A stretch of DNA of 64,000 nt, from assembly GCF_002127325.2 (NCBI RefSeq), contig NC_035445.2:82764383-82828382 (forward strand). The letters are read 5' to 3'. The stretch is from Helianthus annuus (lineage: Eukaryota; Streptophyta; Magnoliopsida; Asterales; Asteraceae). The notes under the pieces are model-generated. The model was not told where the DNA came from. It did no database searches and saw only the letters and a program-made list of their open reading frames with translations. The position numbers and the translations under genes were made by a program. Every line of letters begins with the position of its first letter. The first letter of the stretch is position 1. This document shows positions 58,410 through 64,000 of the stretch, in pieces.

Positions 58410-59476
58410 GATATCAGCTTCGACTTAGCAGTGTGTCCCCTTTAGAGGATCTTTTCAGCTACAACAGATGATTATCAATTTTATTGTCTAATCAACTGAG
58501 GGCTTTATGCTATATTTCAAGCATTTTGTGAAAAGTATTAGCCAAGGACTAGGTCAGAACTACCGTTCAGCAGAAGTCCCGGAATAATACCCCAAACATC
58601 ATAGAGTATAAACACCTAGTATATCAGAATACGAGACCTTTCAAACAAGATTTCAGGGGTTACCTATATATCCAAGTAGTGTTCCCCACGAATTTCATAA
58701 GTTTGAAATTTTAGGTTTATATCCCGAATAAATCTACTAAATGTACAAAAACCTATCGTCACATCATCAGTGAGACCGTTTATCACATTTTACATTACAT
58801 TTCTTTAGCGTGTTGTGATAGTCCAACTGATTTACTATCATTTCCTCTTTTTCACAACAAAACTCATTTTTACAATTTTTCAATGTTTTTGACATTTTCA
58901 AATTTTCTAATTTTTTTAAAATTTTTCTCCCCCTAAAATCAAAATATGTTTCAATTTTGATTTTTTGGGAAAATTTGAAACAAACTGTACAAACTTGACA
59001 ACCTGATGAGAATCACTTCAATTCTCTATCCACCTGGCATAAACAATCAGAACTCCCCCTCACAACAAACTATTTTCCCATTGTGATTTCAAAACACTTA
59101 AGTTTGTTTTAATCAAAATGGCTTTTCCGGAAAACTTAGTTTGTTTACCAAACAGTTTAGGTACGGGGTTACTTCATCATCTTGTTTTCTACACAAAAGT
59201 AGGAAAATCCAAGTACAAGTTAATGTCCTTGATTTACCATATGCAGTCCAGAATCCTCTGTACCACTTGTAAAACATTCACAAACACAACCAAACCTCTT
59301 TACCGTTTGCATGATTGACGTTACCGAATAAAATTCAAGAAAGATGCCGATTCATGATCCACGATACCATCTTGGGATCTCCGGCAATTCCTGCAAAATC
59401 TTCAAACACAGATTTAAAAAGATGCCGATTCATGCTCCACGCTTACAAACCTGGGAGCTCCGGCAAGTCAGGTTTT
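58410..59476 (-). mobile_element. C2 3' region between gag frame and G3
   Basis: On the - strand, stop-rich DNA with two tandem units of about 79 bp (59338-59485; AAAGATGCCGATTCATG). Then come two PPT-like tracts (GAGGGGGAGTTC near 59060; AGGGGGAGAAAA near 58935) and AT-rich sequence. No pol domain is recognisable between gag and these tracts. Confidence 0.55.
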
Positions 59477-60973
59477 TCATTTAAAAAGATCCACCCAAGC
59501 CCGACCAGCCTTGGGTGTTTTCGACAATTTTACCTCAACCAATGGCTCCTCTGGCTTTGACGAACCAGAATCATTGCCTGAATGTGGCTTGTCTGACTTT
59601 AATGAGTCAGATTCATCGCCGACATGTGGCTCCTTTGTTTTCGAAGAAACAGATTCATCGCCAGGAAGTGAAAACTTCACTTTTTTCTTCTTCTTATCCT
59701 CTTTAGTCCTCAGATTTGTATCTGAAGAATTCATCTTGCTTGACTTTACAGCCGAGGAAGTTGATTCATCGGAACTCTTAATCGATCTGTCCGGTGAACC
59801 CGAGGACAAAATCTTTTCGAGATATTCTCTCGCTTTCTTTCTCTTTTTCCTCAGTCGGTCTTTCTGCCCCTGAGAAAGCTTCACTTTTGTTTCTTGAACT
59901 TTAGATTCTTTGACCTTCTGTTCTTTGACGTTTTGACCCGAAGCTTTCAATTCTTTGGGCTTGACATCGACTGGTATCTTCTTTGCCATTTTCTGAGAAT
60001 TGGCCCTCAATTTTTCAGGCGATCTCCTTGGGCAATCTCGGGCAATGTGACCTTTGATATTGCAATTATAACACCTCCTGGTTTCATAACTCCAGTATTG
60101 GCAGTTAACAGCAATGTGTCCGTGATATCCGCAGCTGTAACACACTCTGTTATCGTACCGTATACCACCTTTACACCAAACGCTCAGATCATAGCATTGT
60201 CTGGCTTGGTGATATTCCTTCCTCAAGTTTGCTGGATTTGGCTTTTGAGCACTATAGTCTGTCCTGCATCCAACAATTTTTGAATTTTCATTTTCTACTT
60301 TTTGTAATTTTTTCTTTTGATTGGATGATCGTACTGATGAGTTTTTTTCTTCATTTTTAAATTTTTGTTTCTGTTTTACAATCTTCTTCACAGGTTTTTG
60401 CTTAGAGCATTCTCCTTTTTCAGTCGATTGCAAAACAATTTTCTGAAATTTTTCTCTTAATTTTGAAATTGTTTTCTTTTTCTTAATTTCAGCATCAGAC
60501 TCTGTCTCAGACTCATCTGCTGAATAAAATTTCTCATTTTCCTCATCAGTTTTCTCATCACAATCTTCGACTTTGACTTTGTCAAAGTTTGTAACCTTTT
60601 CACTTATCGGGACTGAATTGACTGGTTTTGGACAGGGAAAATTCAATCTGTCAGATTTAGTCACAAAACCTATCAATTTCTTCTCAAGTTCATCAATTTT
60701 GTTCCTCGAATTCTCAGCTTCACTTTCAAGTTGAGATATTCTCCCAAAATGAGACTTGATAGTTTTTTCATTATCATTCTTCAAATTTTCAAGAACAGAT
60801 TTTTCATTCATCAAAACTTTTATCTGTTCCTGAAATTTTGATTCATTCGCTTTCAGATTCTTGTTTTCAAGCTTAATCCAGAAATCTAAATCTTCTAAAG
60901 ATTTCTGTTTGCTTTCAAGCTCTTTTACCAACTCTTTGAGACCTAGTATCTCAGAAGTTTGGCAACCCGTCAA
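59477..60973 (-). CDS. Copia (Sirevirus-like) Gag, C-terminal part with two zinc knuckles
   Basis: A 498-residue open frame with no stop. Residues 10-100 are a likely coiled coil (Lys/Glu/Leu-rich); 130-240 are acidic then basic. Two CCHC knuckles follow at 278-291 (CYSCGYHGHIAVNC) and 301-314 (CYNCNIKGHIARDC), the nucleic-acid binding signature of Gag. The tail is Ser/Lys-rich with four short GDES/SK-PH repeats. The listed start is probably not native: 5' of about 60965 the sequence changes to non-coding DNA resembling another copia 3' region, so the N-terminal gag is missing. The frame is followed by non-coding DNA rather than protease. Confidence 0.75.
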   Translation of the reverse strand: MTGCQTSEILGLKELVKELESKQKSLEDLDFWIKLENKNLKANESKFQEQIKVLMNEKSVLENLKNDNEKTIKSHFGRISQLESEAENSRNKIDELEKKLIGFVTKSDRLNFPCPKPVNSVPISEKVTNFDKVKVEDCDEKTDEENEKFYSADESETESDAEIKKKKTISKLREKFQKIVLQSTEKGECSKQKPVKKIVKQKQKFKNEEKNSSVRSSNQKKKLQKVENENSKIVGCRTDYSAQKPNPANLRKEYHQARQCYDLSVWCKGGIRYDNRVCYSCGYHGHIAVNCQYWSYETRRCYNCNIKGHIARDCPRRSPEKLRANSQKMAKKIPVDVKPKELKASGQNVKEQKVKESKVQETKVKLSQGQKDRLRKKRKKAREYLEKILSSGSPDRSIKSSDESTSSAVKSSKMNSSDTNLRTKEDKKKKKVKFSLPGDESVSSKTKEPHVGDESDSLKSDKPHSGNDSGSSKPEEPLVEVKLSKTPKAGRAWVDLFK

Positions 60974-61355
60974 ACGAAATTACGGTACCAAGACCATATA
61001 TCCGAGAGATGTACCACACAAGTTACGCTGTTCATTATATTTATATACCAAAAACAGGTTCTTATTTACGCGTAAAACCTACCGAAGCAACGTATAATGA
61101 AGCTGTTATAGTTAACGGTTAATTTTATATATTACTATAATCCTGCACCAGATACGACTAACCGATGTACTATCATTTCTCTTATATCTCAACACGACTT
61201 CATTTTATATTTTTCAAATGTTTTTGTATTTTTCTTAAAATTTATCCTACAACTAAGTAAAATATTTTTGGAGTTTTTCAATTTTTGAAAAGCGGTAAGA
61301 ACTGTACAGTAAACTTAAAATAACGTTTCTATGCGAGTTTTGAAAAGCTTTTTTT
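60974..61355 (-). mobile_element. Copia 3' non-coding region downstream of RNase H
   Basis: AT-rich DNA following the RNase H stop on the - strand. It contains GAAATGATAGTACATC, similar to a block at 58830-58850 in C2, so both belong to related Sirevirus-like elements. Confidence 0.5.
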
Positions 61356-64000
61356 TTACTCGGGGTTGATCATGCCAATCATTCGAACCAGATTTTCAAA
61401 TCTAGCCCGATTGAATGTCCTCGTAAATAGGTCAGCAAGATTATCCAAGGTGTCTACCCTAACCACTTCTATTAAACCCTTCTCAGCATAGTTGCGAATG
61501 AAATGATGCCTAACATCTAAGTGCTTAGTGCATGAGTGATTGACTGGATTGTTAGTTATGGAAATGGCAGAGTTGTTATCAACAAGAATATGTGTTTGAG
61601 TAAAGTTCAAACCGTAGTCCCTCATTTGCTACTGAATCTACAAGACCTGAGCACAACAGCTTAATGCAACAATGTACTCGGCCTCGCACGTGGATAATGA
61701 AACGGCAACTTGCTTTTTGCATTTCTAAGAGACAATATGGTTCCCAAGAAGTTGTGCGCTGCCAGAGATTGACTTTCTGTTCACCGAGCACCCTCCAAAG
61801 TCTACGTCAGCATACGCCAGCAAATCCAGACCACCCTCAGCTGGATACCACAATCCAAGCTAAGGCGTTCCTTTCAGATATCTGAAGATATGCTTGACCA
61901 CTTTCATATGAGACTCTTTCGAAGTTGATTGGAACCTAGCACACAAACAAACGGAAAACATAGTATCTGGTCATGAAGCACTAAGATACATTAGCGAACC
62001 TATGATTGCTCGATATAGAGTTGGATCCACTTCAAGATCTTTCTCCTTATCGGTTGTAAGCTTATGATTTGTCGGCAGAGGCATGTCATAGGGTAAGATA
62101 TCTTCCAATCCAATTTTTTTGAGAATCTCGTGGACATACTTCGTCTGATGCACGTACGTCCCAGCTTTTTCTTGACTCACTTGAAGACCTAGAAAGAACG
62201 ATAACTCGCCCATCGCGCTCATTTCAAATTTTAACTTCATCACCGCCTCGAACTCACGACACAATTCTTCATTTGAAGAACCAAAAATTATGTCATCAAC
62301 GTAAATTTGCACGATCAGAAAATCTCCCCCTTTCTTCAATATGAACAGTGTAGAGTCGATCGCGCCACGCGAGAACCCATGCTCTAATAGATGTCTTGAT
62401 AAAGTCTCGTACCATGCCCGAGGAGCCTGATGGAGACCGTAGAGAGCTTTGTCCAATAAATAGACTTTGTTCTCAGACCCTAGAGCTTTGAAACCCGGTG
62501 GTTGGGATACATACACAGTTTCATGCAATTTCCCGTAAAGGAACGCGCTTTTCACATCCAACTGATAGACTTTGAACCGTATGTGTGCAGCAAAAGCTAG
62601 AAACAGACGAATGGCTTCCAGCCTTGCCACCGGTGCATAAACTTCTGTATAATCAATCCATTCCTCTTGATCAAAGCCTTAAACAACCAACCGTGCTTTG
62701 TTTCTGACGACAACACCCTTTTCGTCTTTCTTGCACTTGAAAACCCACTTCATGTTGATTGGATGTTGGCCCTTTGGAAGATCGACGAAATTCCACACCT
62801 TTAACTTGTCGAACAGAGCTAACTCTTCTTGCATCGCCTCACACCAAGAATTATCCTTCAGAGCCATCTGATAGTTCTTTGGCTCTATCTGAGAGATAAA
62901 ACATTCATGTAGGCTAAGATTGTAGATTTCTTCCTTCTTGATAGTAAAGAACAGACACTGCATCTCTGAAATACTCCTTCGCGTTTGCACTCCCGCATTT
63001 GGATTCCCAATAATATTATCAACTGGATGATGAGTATTTGTTCTTGGAACTGGGATTGCTGGAGCTTGAAGATTTCCAGAAGCTTGATCATTTCCAGAAG
63101 ACGTGTTAACATTTGGATATGCTGAAAAATCAACGTAAAGATCACCACTTGTAGTTTGAGCAGCTGCATTGGGGATCTGCTCAACAACAACTTCATTTAC
63201 GGTCGAAGAATCAGCAACTGGAACATTCGTTGTCACATTAGTAGGAATACTTGCTCTCCAGCTAGCATCCACTTCATCTTTGTTCATGAGATGTGTGTAG
63301 AAAACCTCAGAATCTTCTTCTGAAACATTAGGAAGATCAAATGAATCAAATAGTTTATCATAATCGTATCCGCTTTAAGGACCAAACTCGGACGGTGGAA
63401 GATTGTAACTCAAAGGAGTATATCAAACACGATCTCCATTGTACGCTTCTTAATGTTGTAAACGCGTTTGTTTGGAGTTCCATTGGCATAACCCAAAAAG
63501 AACCCAACTTCTCCAACTTCCCCCATTTTAGGAGTATCATTGGTGCGTTTGATAACACACTTGATCCCAAAAGGTTGAAAACCCGATAAGTTTGGTTTCT
63601 TGTTTTCAAGCAATTCATAACACATTTTATCTTCTCTTTTGACTGTAAGCACATGATTTAACACATAACATGTAGTGTTTACCGCCTCGGCCCAGAAGAA
63701 AATTGGCAATTTTGATTCAGAAAGCATAGTTCAGGCCACCTCAATTAGGGTACGATTCTTCCGTTCTGCAACTTCATTCTGTTGAGGAACATATTGAGCG
63801 TTGAACTGATGAACTATTCCCATTTCCCGACATAACTCATCCATATAATGATTTTTAAACTCAGTGTTATTGTCACTTCGGATTTTCTTAACAGGAAGTG
63901 AATAACTTTTCTCAAGTTGTTTGAACAAGTCTCTTAAAATACCAGCAGTTTGGTCCTCAGTTTTTAAGAAAAATACCCACGAGTATCATGAGAAATCATC
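61356..64000 (-). pseudogene. Copia pol fragment: integrase, RT, RNase H
   Basis: On the - strand from the window end. Integrase core pieces (63928-63410; IRSDNNTEF, AERKNRTLIEVA) are split by an in-frame TGA at 63728. A linker (63350-62679) lies after a frameshift near 63400, with a TAA near 63375. RT (62760-61971) has ARLVV, FLYGKLHETVYVSQPPGF and the active-site YVDD (in QIYVDDIIFGSS), with a TAA near 62676. RNase H (61970-61356; STCEAEY, VDNNSAIS, NLADLFTRTF) has several stops. The RNase H end is followed by a normal copia 3' region. The 5' part is outside the window. Confidence 0.9.

Noticed and set aside
59511..60283. Frames of 120 and 129 codons on the + strand
   Set aside because: Antisense shadows of the copia gag frame.

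Overview
This is a plant nuclear window, eudicot in character and probably Asteraceae. The family-level guess rests on the style of the LTR retrotransposons and is not proven. It is AT-rich and almost entirely transposable elements. Only one intact host gene is visible, an intronless UDP-glycosyltransferase at 15905-17380 on the + strand. Everything else that looks coding is transposon-derived, and most of it is broken.

Layout. 1-1434: terminal-inverted-repeat elements that abut (TA)n tracts. 1435-7450: a Helitron-like element of about 6 kb with an internal duplication, gene-like fragments and a Tourist-type foldback MITE. 7500-7964: a second TA-associated MITE. 7977-12192: a Mutator-like segment with a decayed FAR1-related (FHY3/FAR1, MULE transposase-like) pseudogene on the - strand, sprinkled with an AAAACGCCA motif. 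12268-15900: mostly featureless AT-rich DNA. 15905-17380: the UGT gene. 17981-18296: a Mutator MITE with a perfect 9-bp target duplication. 19221-21055: the 3' remnant of a Ty3/gypsy element (G1). 22501-22504: a second Helitron 3' end.

The right two thirds is a nest of LTR retrotransposons. An Athila-type gypsy element (A1, 22907-44565, - strand, tRNA-Asp primer site) has 1.7 kb LTRs, a gag-depleted gag-pol frame, an integrase and an ATHILA ORF1-type frame. Its pol is split by a young gypsy element G2 (30382-40131, 2584-bp LTRs, AGGGT target duplication). Next come a degraded LTR element (about 45520-47300) and the 3' ends of two Sirevirus-like copia elements, C1 (LTR 47745-48211) and C2 (LTR 49548-50018). 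C2 is split by another young gypsy element, G3 (50111-58409, LTRs nearly identical). To the right lie a copia gag frame (59477-60973) and a separate decayed copia pol (61356 to the window end).

The most interesting signals are RNA-structure-like elements in the retrotransposons. (1) A hairpin with a GGA-containing loop lies about 5 nt before the polypurine tract in both Athila and the other gypsy families, with compensatory base changes. (2) A hairpin about 360 nt after the primer-binding site, with the self-complementary loop GTGCAC, resembles a dimer-initiation site. (3) Stacked fossil hairpin/PPT/LTR-start modules occur in G2 and G3. In G3 the sequence duplicated with the LTR begins exactly at the upstream module, suggesting alternative plus-strand priming. 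(4) G2 and G3 have almost identical LTRs but internal regions full of stops, so they look like decayed genomes still being mobilised in trans. (5) A CACGGCCCCGTG palindrome family clusters just upstream of the Athila TATA box and recurs inside the element.
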